A stretch of 64,000 nt of DNA, taken from contig CANSEY010000017.1 of NCBI GenBank assembly GCA_947646015.1, positions 1 to 64,000 of the forward strand, read 5' to 3'. Positions 1-8,811 of the stretch are shown here, piece after piece. How positions within the stretch are numbered: the first letter of the stretch is position 1; each line of letters begins with the position of its first letter. The notes below the pieces were generated by a model. It did not search any database, was not told the origin of the DNA, and worked only from the letters and a program-made list of their open reading frames with translations. The DNA is from an uncultured Bacteroides sp. (GTDB lineage: Bacteria > Bacteroidota > Bacteroidia > Bacteroidales > Bacteroidaceae). The position numbers and the translations under genes are program-made.

Positions 1-55
1 CCGCCGACCCTCTGCTTGTAAGGCAGATGCTCTGAACCAGCTGAGCTAAACGCCC
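1..55 (-). tRNA. tRNA-Val (anticodon TAC), 3' end cut by window edge
   Basis: On the minus strand the sequence starts GGGCGTTTAGCTCAG (acceptor arm and D arm) and has an anticodon stem TCTGC/GCAGA enclosing the loop CTTACAA. The anticodon is therefore TAC (valine). The variable region GGGTC follows; the T arm and 3' acceptor strand lie outside the window. The closeness to bacterial tRNA-Val(UAC) and the well-formed anticodon arm make the identity secure even though the gene is partial. Confidence 0.93.
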
Positions 56-80
56 TTACACTTTCTTTTCAAAAGCGATG

Positions 81-111
81 CAAAGGTATGGCTTTTCTTG
101 AGACCTACAAA
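81..111 (-). promoter_or_regulatory. Promoter of the tRNA-Val gene
   Basis: Minus strand: -33 element TTTG (111-108), 19 bp, then -7 element TACCTTTG (88-81), an exact match to the Bacteroides sigma-ABfr pattern TTTG-N19-TAnnTTTG. It lies 26 bp upstream of the tRNA 5' end. Confidence 0.8.
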
Positions 112-244
112 TTATTTGCGATATTTTTTTTCAAAAAGTTTTCAACTGGTATAATAACAAACTGATTTTCAATTATAAAAAACAAGCATACAGAGTCTCC
201 CCGAACGTATGTCCGGAAATACAATGGAGGCTTGACTTACAGGA

Positions 245-796
245 TTACATCCGACACCTAATAACACGTGCAGGATTACCTACCGCCACACAATCGTCCG
301 GTATATCCTTTGTCACCACACTGCCGGCTCCGATCACACAACGGTCACCTATCGTCACGCCGGGACAAATGACAGCCCCGCCACCAATCCAACAGTCTTC
401 GCCAATAGTTACCGGATAAGCGTACTCTTTGGGGTTACGGCGTTCCAGATAGTCCATTGGATGATGTGGAGTATAGATTTGCACACACGGACCTATCAAT
501 GTATGACTTCCGATGGTGATGAATGCTCCGTCAAGGAACGTACAATTGGCATTCACAAATACATGCTCACCCAAACGGATGCCATCGCCATGATCACAAT
601 GAAAAGGCGGGCAAATAACGGAAGTAGCCGGAAGATCAGGTATCAATTCTTCAAGTAGTCCCCGATAAGTTTCGTCATACGTACTCAAGCACCGCATTCG
701 TGCCAATAACTTCTTGGCATGTTCAAATCTCACCTGTAATTCAGGTGCCGACATATCCGCCAATTCACCGCTACGCATTTTTTCTATTTCTGTCAT
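245..796 (-). CDS. Sugar O-acetyltransferase (maltose/galactoside acetyltransferase family)
   Basis: A 183-residue hexapeptide-repeat acyltransferase, full length for the Maa/LacA/NodL family. It is expected to transfer acetyl from acetyl-CoA to a hydroxyl of a sugar in the cytoplasm. The N-terminal Mac domain (about residues 1-60, helical, with KMRSGELAD) is followed by left-handed beta-helix repeats. The conserved YTPHHPMD segment contains the catalytic histidine, and the typical WIGGGAVICPGVTIG and VGNPARVIR motifs close the protein. The substrate cannot be read from the sequence. The gene ends 7 bp before the start of yaaA's stop side and shares its strand, so the two are probably co-transcribed. 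Confidence 0.9.
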   Translation of the reverse strand: MTEIEKMRSGELADMSAPELQVRFEHAKKLLARMRCLSTYDETYRGLLEELIPDLPATSVICPPFHCDHGDGIRLGEHVFVNANCTFLDGAFITIGSHTLIGPCVQIYTPHHPMDYLERRNPKEYAYPVTIGEDCWIGGGAVICPGVTIGDRCVIGAGSVVTKDIPDDCVAVGNPARVIRCRM

Positions 797-802
797 CTCG
801 AT

Positions 803-1576
803 TCATTCTGTTTTTCCGTTTGTAAATACATATTTTGTCTCGTCCGAAAGCTGTTCGTTAAATTCAAACCCTTCCCAGGCGAATGTCTTCAATTGTTCAA
901 CAGATTCTATCCGGTTCTTCAGAATATAACGAGTCATCTCGCCCCGCGACATTTTAGTATAAACCACTACCGTAGCCAATTTTCCGTTTTTCCAGACGTG
1001 AAACTCGGGAGTTATCACACGAACCTCCTTCTCAACCCGCTTCCAATCGAAAAGTCCCCGCATTTCGTCACTTGCCAGATTACAAAGCACCCCACCGACT
1101 TTCTTGATATCTGCAATAAACCGGTCTGTAAGGATTGGCTTCCAATAATCAAACATCGTTCTGTTGCCGGGTTCAGGCAACCGTACATCTCCCTCAAGCC
1201 GGTAAGGCCTAATCATATCGAGAGGACGCAACAACCCATAGCAGAATGAGGTCAATCTCAGATGATCCTGGGCATAGCAAAAGTCTTCTTCTGAAAAGTC
1301 CTGGGGGTGAACTCTTTTAAAAACAATCCCTGTATAAGCCAATAATGCAGGCAATTCCCGTGTACCCTCCGAGTGAAAAGCCTGATAGCGTCTATAATTT
1401 TCAACAGCAATCTTAGGATTCACCTTTAACAGCCGTTCCAACTCCTCGACTGAAAATTGTGACATCTGCAGAGCAACCTCCGCTGCCTCCTTCCGGAAGC
1501 CGGGAAATGTAGTGAGAGGCGTTTTTGTCTTCGAAACGTCACTCATAGTTTTGGCACAAGATAAAAGTATCAGCAT
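803..1576 (-). CDS. yaaA: YaaA family peroxide stress response protein
   Basis: About 257 residues, the usual length for the YaaA/DUF328 family. The N-terminus MLILLSCAKTM matches the family opening (MLILISPAKT in E. coli), which is why the ATG at 1576 is preferred over another ATG six bases upstream. Other family hallmarks are QAFHSEGTRELPALLAYTG-like text around residues 65-85, LRPLDMIRPYRLE, and the C-terminal AWEGFEFN. In E. coli YaaA limits DNA and protein oxidation during hydrogen peroxide stress by lowering free iron; the same role here is inferred from homology. It is divergent from the O-GlcNAcase gene and upstream of the acetyltransferase. Confidence 0.9.
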   Translation of the reverse strand: MLILLSCAKTMSDVSKTKTPLTTFPGFRKEAAEVALQMSQFSVEELERLLKVNPKIAVENYRRYQAFHSEGTRELPALLAYTGIVFKRVHPQDFSEEDFCYAQDHLRLTSFCYGLLRPLDMIRPYRLEGDVRLPEPGNRTMFDYWKPILTDRFIADIKKVGGVLCNLASDEMRGLFDWKRVEKEVRVITPEFHVWKNGKLATVVVYTKMSRGEMTRYILKNRIESVEQLKTFAWEGFEFNEQLSDETKYVFTNGKTE

Positions 1577-1649
1577 AGGCATTTTTCCTTATTTCAATGT
1601 TTCAAAGGAACAAAATTAATAGAAAAACGGCAGTATGCACTTTTTTTCT

Positions 1650-1657
1650 TATTTTTG
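1650..1657 (+). promoter_or_regulatory. Candidate -7 box for the GH84 gene
   Basis: TATTTTTG fits TAnnTTTG and lies 40 bp before the ATG at 1698. No clear TTTG is present at the -33 position, so this is only a candidate. Confidence 0.4.
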
Positions 1658-1697
1658 TGCAGTCACTAAAACCTGAAAAACTAACATTTTACCTAAA

Positions 1698-3917
1698 ATG
1701 AAGATTAAACGACTCTACTTACTGGGAGCCTGGCTCCTTTTGGGCGTCAGTGCTTCGGCCCAAATCACAAGTATTCAACCACAACCACAGCAGGTCCTTT
1801 CACAAGCCCGAAACCTGAGCTTACCGGACACCTATCTGATTGTTGGAGATACAGAGGCAAACACACATGCCGTCAGTGCCCTGAAAACCCTGCTTGCCGG
1901 AAAGCATTCGGATAAGAACGGGTTTCGCATCTATATCGGTGAAAAAGGGGACAAAGCTATCCGTAAATTCGCCCGACAGATTCCTAATCACAAAGAAGGC
2001 TATTATTTGGCCATCAATGATAAAGAGATTGTCTTAGCCGGCCAGGACGAAAGGGGAACTTTCTATGCCTTGCAGACGTTAGCACAGTTACTGAATGACA
2101 ATCAACTTCCTGTAGTAGAAATCAAAGACTACCCTTCAGTCCGTTTCCGCGGTGTAGTCGAAGGATTTTACGGAACCCCCTGGAGCCACGAAGCCCGTCT
2201 CCGTCAGTTGAAGTTCTACGGAGAGAATAAAATGAATACCTATATCTATGGGCCTAAAGATGATCCATACCACAGTTCTCCCAACTGGCGCCTGCCATAT
2301 CCCGAAAAAGAGGCCCTCCAATTACAGGAGTTGGTAAAAGTAGCCAATGAGAACGAAGTGGACTTTGTATGGGCTATTCATCCGGGACAAGACATCAAAT
2401 GGAACCAGGAAGACCGCGATCTGCTACTGGCAAAATTCGAAAAAATGTACGATCTGGGAGTCCGTTCGTTCGCTGTATTCTTTGACGATATCTCGGGAGA
2501 AGGCACCAATCCGAACAAGCAAGCCGAACTGTTGAACTATATCGACGAGAAATTTGTAAAGGTAAAACCGGATGTCACTCCTTTGGTCATGTGTCCTACA
2601 GAATACAATAAAAGCTGGTCGAATCCCAAGGGAAATTATCTGACTACCTTAGGAGAAAAGCTGAACCCTTCTATCCAAATAATGTGGACGGGCGACCGTG
2701 TCATTTCTGATATAACCAAAGACGGCATAGCTTGGATCAATGCACGCATCAAACGTCCGGCGTATATTTGGTGGAACTTTCCGGTATCAGATTACGTACG
2801 CGACCATCTTTTACTCGGACCGGTCTATGGCAACGACACGCAGATTGCCGATCAGATGTCAGGCTTTGTCACCAATCCCATGGAACATGCCGAAGCATCC
2901 AAAATTGCAATTTACAGTGTAGCCGGCTATGCATGGAATCCTGAAAAATACAACAGTGAACAGACATGGAAAGATGCTATCCGTACCATTCTGCCAAGTG
3001 CCGCAGACGAATTGGAATTTTTTGCAGCACATAACTCCGACTTGGGACCGAACGGACATAAATACCGCCGGGACGAATCTGTCGAATTGCAGCCGTTATC
3101 ACAACGTTTTCTCGATAGCTACCTGAAAAACGGTTCATATACCGAAGCTGACTTCAACGCTTTGGAGGCAACTTTCGGAAAGATGGTAGAGTCCGGTGAC
3201 ATTTTGATGACCAACACAGGGAATCGTCCCCTCATTGTTGAAATGATGCCTTGGCTCCGTCAGTTTAAATTATTGGGCGAAACCGGGCAAGAAGTTCTGG
3301 CTATGGCCAAAGCTTATAAAGAAGGGGACAACTCACTCTTTATCCGGAAATACCGTCATGTGAAAGCACTGCAACAGCAAATGTTCCAGGTAGATCAAAC
3401 CTATAACCAGAATCCTTACCAACCGGGTGTAAAAACAGCAACTAAAGTGATCAAGCCACTGATAGATCAAACATTTACCACGGTCACCGAACGCTATAAT
3501 AAGGAGCACGGTACGCAATTGGATGCCGCAACAGACTATATGCCGCACAAACTGGTAAGTGACGTAGAGCAATTACGTAATCAGCCGTTACAGATCAAAA
3601 CCAACCGTGTATTGGTATCACCTGCCAACGAAGTAATTAAATGGGGAGCCGGATGCACGCTGACCATCGAACTGGATCAAGCTTATCCGGGAGAAAATCT
3701 GGATATAGATTTTGGTAAACCGGACGTGGCTGCCTGGGGACAACTTGAAATTTCGGCTGATGGCAAAGAATGGCAGAAGGTCGATTTCAAACAGGAAAAG
3801 AACCGCATCACCTTGAACTTGAAACAAACACCTGTGAAAGCTGTACGTTTCAGTAATGTCGGCAATGCGGAACAAGAAGTTTACCTGCGCCGCTTCATGA
3901 TTACTCTGGACAAATAG
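1698..3917 (+). CDS. Secreted GH84 O-GlcNAcase / beta-N-acetylglucosaminidase
   Basis: A 739-residue enzyme with a signal peptide (about residues 1-22, ending ASA-Q). It has the three-part layout of the B. thetaiotaomicron O-GlcNAcase: an N-terminal alpha/beta domain (about 23-145), a TIM-barrel catalytic domain opening with RGVVEGFYGTPWS, and helical/beta C-terminal domains. The catalytic aspartate pair is in VFFDDISGEG (Asp263-Asp264); substrate-assisted cleavage of terminal beta-linked GlcNAc is expected. IMWTGDRVISD, YIWWNFPVSDY and LLGPVYGND are further GH84 signatures. The long match I recall to the B. thetaiotaomicron protein makes the family certain. The protein is exported, so host glycoprotein GlcNAc is the likely substrate; this is inference. 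It is monocistronic with its own terminator. Confidence 0.95.
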   Translation: MKIKRLYLLGAWLLLGVSASAQITSIQPQPQQVLSQARNLSLPDTYLIVGDTEANTHAVSALKTLLAGKHSDKNGFRIYIGEKGDKAIRKFARQIPNHKEGYYLAINDKEIVLAGQDERGTFYALQTLAQLLNDNQLPVVEIKDYPSVRFRGVVEGFYGTPWSHEARLRQLKFYGENKMNTYIYGPKDDPYHSSPNWRLPYPEKEALQLQELVKVANENEVDFVWAIHPGQDIKWNQEDRDLLLAKFEKMYDLGVRSFAVFFDDISGEGTNPNKQAELLNYIDEKFVKVKPDVTPLVMCPTEYNKSWSNPKGNYLTTLGEKLNPSIQIMWTGDRVISDITKDGIAWINARIKRPAYIWWNFPVSDYVRDHLLLGPVYGNDTQIADQMSGFVTNPMEHAEASKIAIYSVAGYAWNPEKYNSEQTWKDAIRTILPSAADELEFFAAHNSDLGPNGHKYRRDESVELQPLSQRFLDSYLKNGSYTEADFNALEATFGKMVESGDILMTNTGNRPLIVEMMPWLRQFKLLGETGQEVLAMAKAYKEGDNSLFIRKYRHVKALQQQMFQVDQTYNQNPYQPGVKTATKVIKPLIDQTFTTVTERYNKEHGTQLDAATDYMPHKLVSDVEQLRNQPLQIKTNRVLVSPANEVIKWGAGCTLTIELDQAYPGENLDIDFGKPDVAAWGQLEISADGKEWQKVDFKQEKNRITLNLKQTPVKAVRFSNVGNAEQEVYLRRFMITLDK

Positions 3918-3946
3918 AAATTCATTAAAAACTTATCTGTGCAAAA

Positions 3947-3983
3947 GCCCCTTCCGATATTTTCGCTAAAATACGGAAGGGGC
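3947..3983 (+). terminator. Terminator hairpin after the GH84 gene
   Basis: GCCCCTTCCG pairs with CGGAAGGGGC, and the stem continues through TATTTT/AAAATA around a CGCT loop with one bulged base. It starts 29 bp after the stop codon. No clear T-run follows. Because the arms are nearly symmetrical it may also stop leftward transcripts. Confidence 0.75.
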
Positions 3984-4115
3984 GCACACAAACAAAACAA
4001 ACAATAATTCATCAACAGCCTTCACAGGCTATACCGATGAATATCACTAAAGATAGCATATAAAGAATATGCTCGTGAAAAAGCCGCCTTTCCAGGCTGC
4101 AGAGGATAAGATTAA

Positions 4116-4499
4116 TCATTCAGCATGTTCATTTATCTTCGTACAAGAGCTTTCTCTTTCCTGTAATACACGAAATTTCATTTGTTGCTGTTCCCGCCAA
4201 TAATAAAAACCTCCACACGAAATCTTACACAAAACAACATATTCTGTTTTACGCTTCCGCATCAGACGTAACAAAGGAGTACACAAAAACTTATCCGGTT
4301 CGGAAACACGTACCCTGATTGTTTTCTGCCCGGAAGAAACTCCATCGGGGCAAGGCAACCAGTCGATATCAAGTATGCCCAGAAGAGAATAACAATAAAA
4401 AGCAGAATGTTCATAAGCATACCATGCTCCTTCTTCCTGATACAGAAAAATACAATCAACATTCTGTGCTTCTATTTGCAATATCTCTTCCAGGGTCAT
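4116..4499 (-). CDS. Hypothetical 127-residue protein at the end of the fimbrial operon
   Basis: I do not recognise this family. The protein has no signal peptide and no membrane segment, so it looks cytoplasmic. Visible features are an acidic, aromatic N-terminal half (QEEGAWYAYEHSAFYCYSLLG), a basic RLMRKRKTEYVV stretch in the middle, and seven cysteines spread over the chain. The start is the ATG at 4499, 14 bp downstream of the stop codon of the preceding fimbrillin-like gene on the same strand. That spacing makes it the likely last gene of the operon. It is odd in being probably intracellular while every other product of the operon is exported. Confidence 0.6.
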   Translation of the reverse strand: MTLEEILQIEAQNVDCIFLYQEEGAWYAYEHSAFYCYSLLGILDIDWLPCPDGVSSGQKTIRVRVSEPDKFLCTPLLRLMRKRKTEYVVLCKISCGGFYYWREQQQMKFRVLQERESSCTKINEHAE

Positions 4500-4513
4500 A
4501 CTACCGCAACGTT

Positions 4514-6172
4514 CTATTGAATAACTACTATCTTACGGGCTACAGTTTCCCCGCCGGAGGCGGAAGTCATCTGTACAGTCCCTCTCCTGCTCGCTCCGAA
4601 AGCTACATGCAAATAAGCATGCGAACTGTATTTGCTACTGAGTTCCGACACCATGCCGTCTCCCGGAAGAGCTCCGGGAGATGCGGCGGATGGGTGTAGA
4701 AAGAGCCAGCCGGGAGATGTCGGATTCAACACCCGTACCGTCCAGTTACGATCGGTTGAACCGACCAAATCGAGGACAAACGAATCGGTATCTTTCTGAT
4801 CCGATATGATGGGATTCCAACTGACACGAACCGGCTGAGACAGATTATCACACGTCATAGTCAAGGTTGTAGCTACGGCATCATTAGCCGCTGAGGTAAA
4901 ATCCCCCGTAATTTTATATTTGTTACTTCCCAAAGCCTGGGCAGACAGGTTTGTCAACCAATTACAATCGTCAGGAAGGGTCAGAACCGGCTGAATACCA
5001 CGACTGGAATATACGGTACAAATATCCACACCAGTTGCCGATGTAGTCACACCTGTTTTTCCATATAGACTGAATACATTATTAGACGATGCCATACGGT
5101 ATTGACCGTCGGCCACAATACAGGGCAGATCCGTGTCTTCATCCGTCAACTCCACTTTCAAGGCATTCGAAGGTGCAGAAGCCACAGCAATATCCGGGCT
5201 TTCATATCCCGGACCATTGACTCCCACCACTGTAACAATATAGCGGTGGTTGCGTACAATGTTCAAAGGACTTCCGTCATTACCGTTCATCACTACCTTA
5301 TAGTAGCCCTTTTTCCCCTTATACCGGGCTGCAATCACTACTCCCATATAGTCGGAAGCCGAACAATTGCGCTCATAAATGTATAAAGATGGTTCCGCAC
5401 CATTAACCCAACCCTTACGATAATCCAGATAGGTTCCACCGGTAACCGGATTTGCGACAACGGGAGTATTTACTTCTCCTGTGCAATCGGTCGGAGCCAG
5501 GAAGCCATGACAGGCTCCCTGATGTACAGTAATTCCCTCAATGACAAAATCACCCAGTCCGGTATTCCCACCTCCATTACCCTTCTTCACTTGTATACAT
5601 GCTGTGGAACGCAACAGTTTCACACCCTCTGCTTTCGTTACGATATTGATTCCGTTCAATGCAAAACGTCCCCACATGACCAAAGGCATTACATGGTTTA
5701 ACAATGTGCTCTCTCCTTCATCCACATGTTCGAGCGAGGCTGTCTGCAAGGAAGAGATAGCCGCATTTTCAGCCATCCCCGGAGTTATACCACCAAAGTT
5801 CAAGCGATCCGAAGTGCCATCAGCACTCCGACCGTTTGCTACCAGATGAATGATACGCCGTTCTGAAGTGGCATCCAAACGGACTGTGAAATTAATCCCC
5901 GTTCCGGTGACCACCAACCTGTCATTATCTACTTTGACGCGTTCCATAAACTTTGCGTCTTTGTCGAATATCAACAAGTCTGCGTTCTTAATATCGGTAT
6001 CCGTATATGGACCACCGGCACGAGTAAGAGTATTTACTGACTCCGGTTGCGGTAGGGTTACCGAAACAGCAACATCTATCTTTCCATAAGCGGGTTTCTG
6101 TTCCTCCTCCTCATGACTGCACGAGGCAAACAGAAAAGCAATCAGTATACCTATTATATATTGTATTTTCAT
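4514..6172 (-). CDS. Fimbrillin-like lipoprotein (possible tip or minor subunit)
   Basis: About 552 residues from the ATG at 6172, which gives a clean lipoprotein signal (MKIQYIIGILIAFLFASC) with the lipobox cysteine at residue 18; the open frame extends upstream but without a signal there. Early sequence AYGKIDVAVSVTLPQ and NADLLIFDKDAKFMERV is the beta-sandwich opening typical of Bacteroidales fimbrillins (FimA/Mfa1 superfamily), followed by HLVANG and a LLRSTACIQVK segment. The C-terminal third (about 350-552) has BACON-like Ig repeats ending SGGETVARKIVVIQ. Mature type V fimbrial subunits are lipidated, cut by gingipain-like arginine proteases, and polymerised by strand exchange. Last-but-one in the operon and larger than the main fimbrillin, it fits a tip or accessory subunit; this role is inferred. 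Confidence 0.7.
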   Translation of the reverse strand: MKIQYIIGILIAFLFASCSHEEEEQKPAYGKIDVAVSVTLPQPESVNTLTRAGGPYTDTDIKNADLLIFDKDAKFMERVKVDNDRLVVTGTGINFTVRLDATSERRIIHLVANGRSADGTSDRLNFGGITPGMAENAAISSLQTASLEHVDEGESTLLNHVMPLVMWGRFALNGINIVTKAEGVKLLRSTACIQVKKGNGGGNTGLGDFVIEGITVHQGACHGFLAPTDCTGEVNTPVVANPVTGGTYLDYRKGWVNGAEPSLYIYERNCSASDYMGVVIAARYKGKKGYYKVVMNGNDGSPLNIVRNHRYIVTVVGVNGPGYESPDIAVASAPSNALKVELTDEDTDLPCIVADGQYRMASSNNVFSLYGKTGVTTSATGVDICTVYSSRGIQPVLTLPDDCNWLTNLSAQALGSNKYKITGDFTSAANDAVATTLTMTCDNLSQPVRVSWNPIISDQKDTDSFVLDLVGSTDRNWTVRVLNPTSPGWLFLHPSAASPGALPGDGMVSELSSKYSSHAYLHVAFGASRRGTVQMTSASGGETVARKIVVIQ

Positions 6173-6206
6173 ATTATACTCTTCATTTTCATTATACGCA
6201 TTAAAG

Positions 6207-8744
6207 CTATTTCCCTTGTCCTCGATAGCTGTTAGAATAAGTATCAACTATAGTAGGAGTCCAATAAGGTTTCTGAGTTTCTTCTACACTTCTCATAGGA
6301 ACCCGCATCGAACGAGTACCTGTCCACAAAGTTCCTTTCCAATTTATTTTTGCAGTGTGTTTCTTACGGTCATATACAATATCACAAATATGGTCATATT
6401 GCTTACTACCGGAAGCCTGCACATTAAACTTATTTGTAGAAGTGTAAACCAGTGTTCCACCTTGATTGACAAAATTCGTACCGACATGACTCATCGTACC
6501 ACCCAAATAAGCATAGATATTACAAGTCATTGGAATACCGCCTCCTCTATACCATCCGGCATTCACCTGCAAGGTTACTGTACGTGGCAATAATCCTGGA
6601 GCATTCGGATCTATACCATGTTGACCGGGATAAGGTGCAGAGTTAATTACCGGAGCATTAAAGAACGCAGTTTCTCCTTGTCCTGAAGTAGCATCACCAC
6701 CCCATTTCAATAACTCCTTATTATCATAGTTAACCACACCACCTTGGCTCCAGCCAACCCACTGATTCTGGAATACATCTACCGAACTTGTATTGTAAGT
6801 AATACCATTTACCACAACAGATGTAGGATTTCCTGTGAAGCCAACTTTCACATCTACGTCATTCGCACTCCACACAAACTGCACGACAAAATAATTAAAC
6901 TCTGGGATACGAACAATTATAGCTTGAAGCACCGACACTTTAACTGTATAATCAGGATCATCAATATGTCCAAGGGTTATTTCTCCATAACGTTCTTCCT
7001 CATTGGGTTCACGATCACAGACAAAAGTAAAAATACCGGTTGCAGGATTATAATCCGTCTCATTATAATCCGTCTCTGGAGCAGGATGTATCCAACTTGG
7101 CTTATTGATAATAGTCAAATCACGGGTATCTCCACCATATACTTTCACATTGTTCACAGTACATGTAGTATCCGGATGCACAGTTGGCTGTGCAACCTCA
7201 ATTAAATCATCAATAATACCAATAAATAAATTACTTAAATGGACAGTATCCGTATCAAGAGTCATCATATTTTTAAAAACAGCCTGCCCTTCTCCATAAT
7301 ATTCATCATACAATGAGTCATCACTGGTAGAGGTTCTTGTAAAAGTTACAGATGTACTTCCTGCTGTTCCTTGGGTAGTAGCAGCGGTCGCTTTGGAACT
7401 TTGAGACAGTAATTTCCAATTTCCCCCAACAGACCGAACATCAAGTGAAGCTGTCGGATGAGGAGGACTAAATTGTAGTTTATGTTCACTAACTTTAATC
7501 GTACCTCTATCCGGTCTTTGTGTTACCGGTATTTTCTTGGTCACATTATTGGCCTTAATGGTAATATACGAAGTACGCGGATGATTATCCACATAGCTAT
7601 CCAAGTCGGCAGTAATTTCCACCGCATTCCCATCCAACTTTTTCACCGAAGTAATCCACGTGGCCTCAGGTGCCTTCTCCACTGTATATTCGCGAGCATT
7701 GGTATTTACATGTATTGTATCTTTAAATGCCATCCCCACCGAAGCTTTATCCGTATAAAGTTGGGTCTGTGACAAATCAGCTTCCAACTGTGTATCCTGC
7801 CAGTTCAATATCTCAGTGGAGACATCGAGCTTTCCACCAAGGAAAATGCGTACCAACAAAATTCCGTTTACTCGTGGAACCCGAGGGATTACCACATCCG
7901 TCTTCTCAAAACGTGTTCCTCCTTCACTGGCCAGATCGACACTCAGTTTAAGATGACTGGTAGTTGTGTCGGTCGGAAGTGCATTCAGATAATCAGTTCC
8001 TTTATGAGCCGGCACAATAAACCGAAGCGTATCACTGTACTGATGACCAGCCATTGCAGTATTATTATGTATAGTAAAAGTACCGGTCATAGGCTCCGCA
8101 CTCACAGTAGGATTGTTTTTATTGGGATATAACCCTCCTTCCCAGTTAAGAGTCGTAGGCACATTAGTCAATTTCATCGTGTGAGTGCCATTAATATCCA
8201 GTCCTCCGGCATCGGCTATCACGACTTTGACCAATGCAACGTTCCGTGAAAGCAATGCTGTTTCGGAAGCGACATTATCCTGACCGGCAATAACCTGCTG
8301 TCCGGTAATATAAGCCGTACGCAACTCAGGCATAGACGGCAAACTCCCACCGACAGAACGTGTTTCCCACATTTTCAGTGACGAACGTGCCTGTCCACGG
8401 ACAGGTTGTATCAATCCACTGTTTACATCTCCGTCAGCACTGACCAATGTAATATCCCATGTCCCCGCCGCAACCGGCATAGTGAGGCGGTCTGCAGCGT
8501 AAGTCACATCCGGCACTTTCTGCCTGAATTGTCCGGCAGTAGCTCCATCTCCATCAAACAGATAGACTTGCGTATTATTGATAATGTCTGCTGAAGCTCT
8601 TGTCATCCTGAAAACCAATGAAGGATTACCATTGGTTCCCCCCGGCGATTCCCTGTCATCCGTACAAGCAAACGCCAGAAAAAGCAGCAAGCCCATCAAC
8701 CCTGTATATATTCTTTTTCCTGTCATAGTTCTTTTTTCATCCAT
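6207..8744 (-). CDS. Large fimbrillin/BACON-domain lipoprotein
   Basis: About 845 residues. The ATG at 8744 (MDEKRTMTGKRIY) or 8726 puts a signal peptide GLMGLLLFLAFAC with a lipobox at the start; the longer open frame would overlap the upstream gene and bury the signal. The N-terminal 300 residues resemble fimbrillin-type domains (NTQVYLFDGDG, PVAAGTWDITLVSADG). Next come several BACON-type Ig domains with the typical AFKDTIHVNTNA, ATWITSVKK and TSYITIKANN wording. The C-terminal ~250 residues are rich in Gly, Asn and aromatic residues and are not recognised. BACON domains often bind carbohydrate or mucin, so a surface adhesin carried on the fimbria is a reasonable inference. Confidence 0.68.
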   Translation of the reverse strand: MDEKRTMTGKRIYTGLMGLLLFLAFACTDDRESPGGTNGNPSLVFRMTRASADIINNTQVYLFDGDGATAGQFRQKVPDVTYAADRLTMPVAAGTWDITLVSADGDVNSGLIQPVRGQARSSLKMWETRSVGGSLPSMPELRTAYITGQQVIAGQDNVASETALLSRNVALVKVVIADAGGLDINGTHTMKLTNVPTTLNWEGGLYPNKNNPTVSAEPMTGTFTIHNNTAMAGHQYSDTLRFIVPAHKGTDYLNALPTDTTTSHLKLSVDLASEGGTRFEKTDVVIPRVPRVNGILLVRIFLGGKLDVSTEILNWQDTQLEADLSQTQLYTDKASVGMAFKDTIHVNTNAREYTVEKAPEATWITSVKKLDGNAVEITADLDSYVDNHPRTSYITIKANNVTKKIPVTQRPDRGTIKVSEHKLQFSPPHPTASLDVRSVGGNWKLLSQSSKATAATTQGTAGSTSVTFTRTSTSDDSLYDEYYGEGQAVFKNMMTLDTDTVHLSNLFIGIIDDLIEVAQPTVHPDTTCTVNNVKVYGGDTRDLTIINKPSWIHPAPETDYNETDYNPATGIFTFVCDREPNEEERYGEITLGHIDDPDYTVKVSVLQAIIVRIPEFNYFVVQFVWSANDVDVKVGFTGNPTSVVVNGITYNTSSVDVFQNQWVGWSQGGVVNYDNKELLKWGGDATSGQGETAFFNAPVINSAPYPGQHGIDPNAPGLLPRTVTLQVNAGWYRGGGIPMTCNIYAYLGGTMSHVGTNFVNQGGTLVYTSTNKFNVQASGSKQYDHICDIVYDRKKHTAKINWKGTLWTGTRSMRVPMRSVEETQKPYWTPTIVDTYSNSYRGQGK

Positions 8745-8811
8745 TTTCTTCTGAGCGGACAAGAATACCTTACACTCGAGATGCAAGGCATTCTTCTCCC
8801 CAAGAATCATT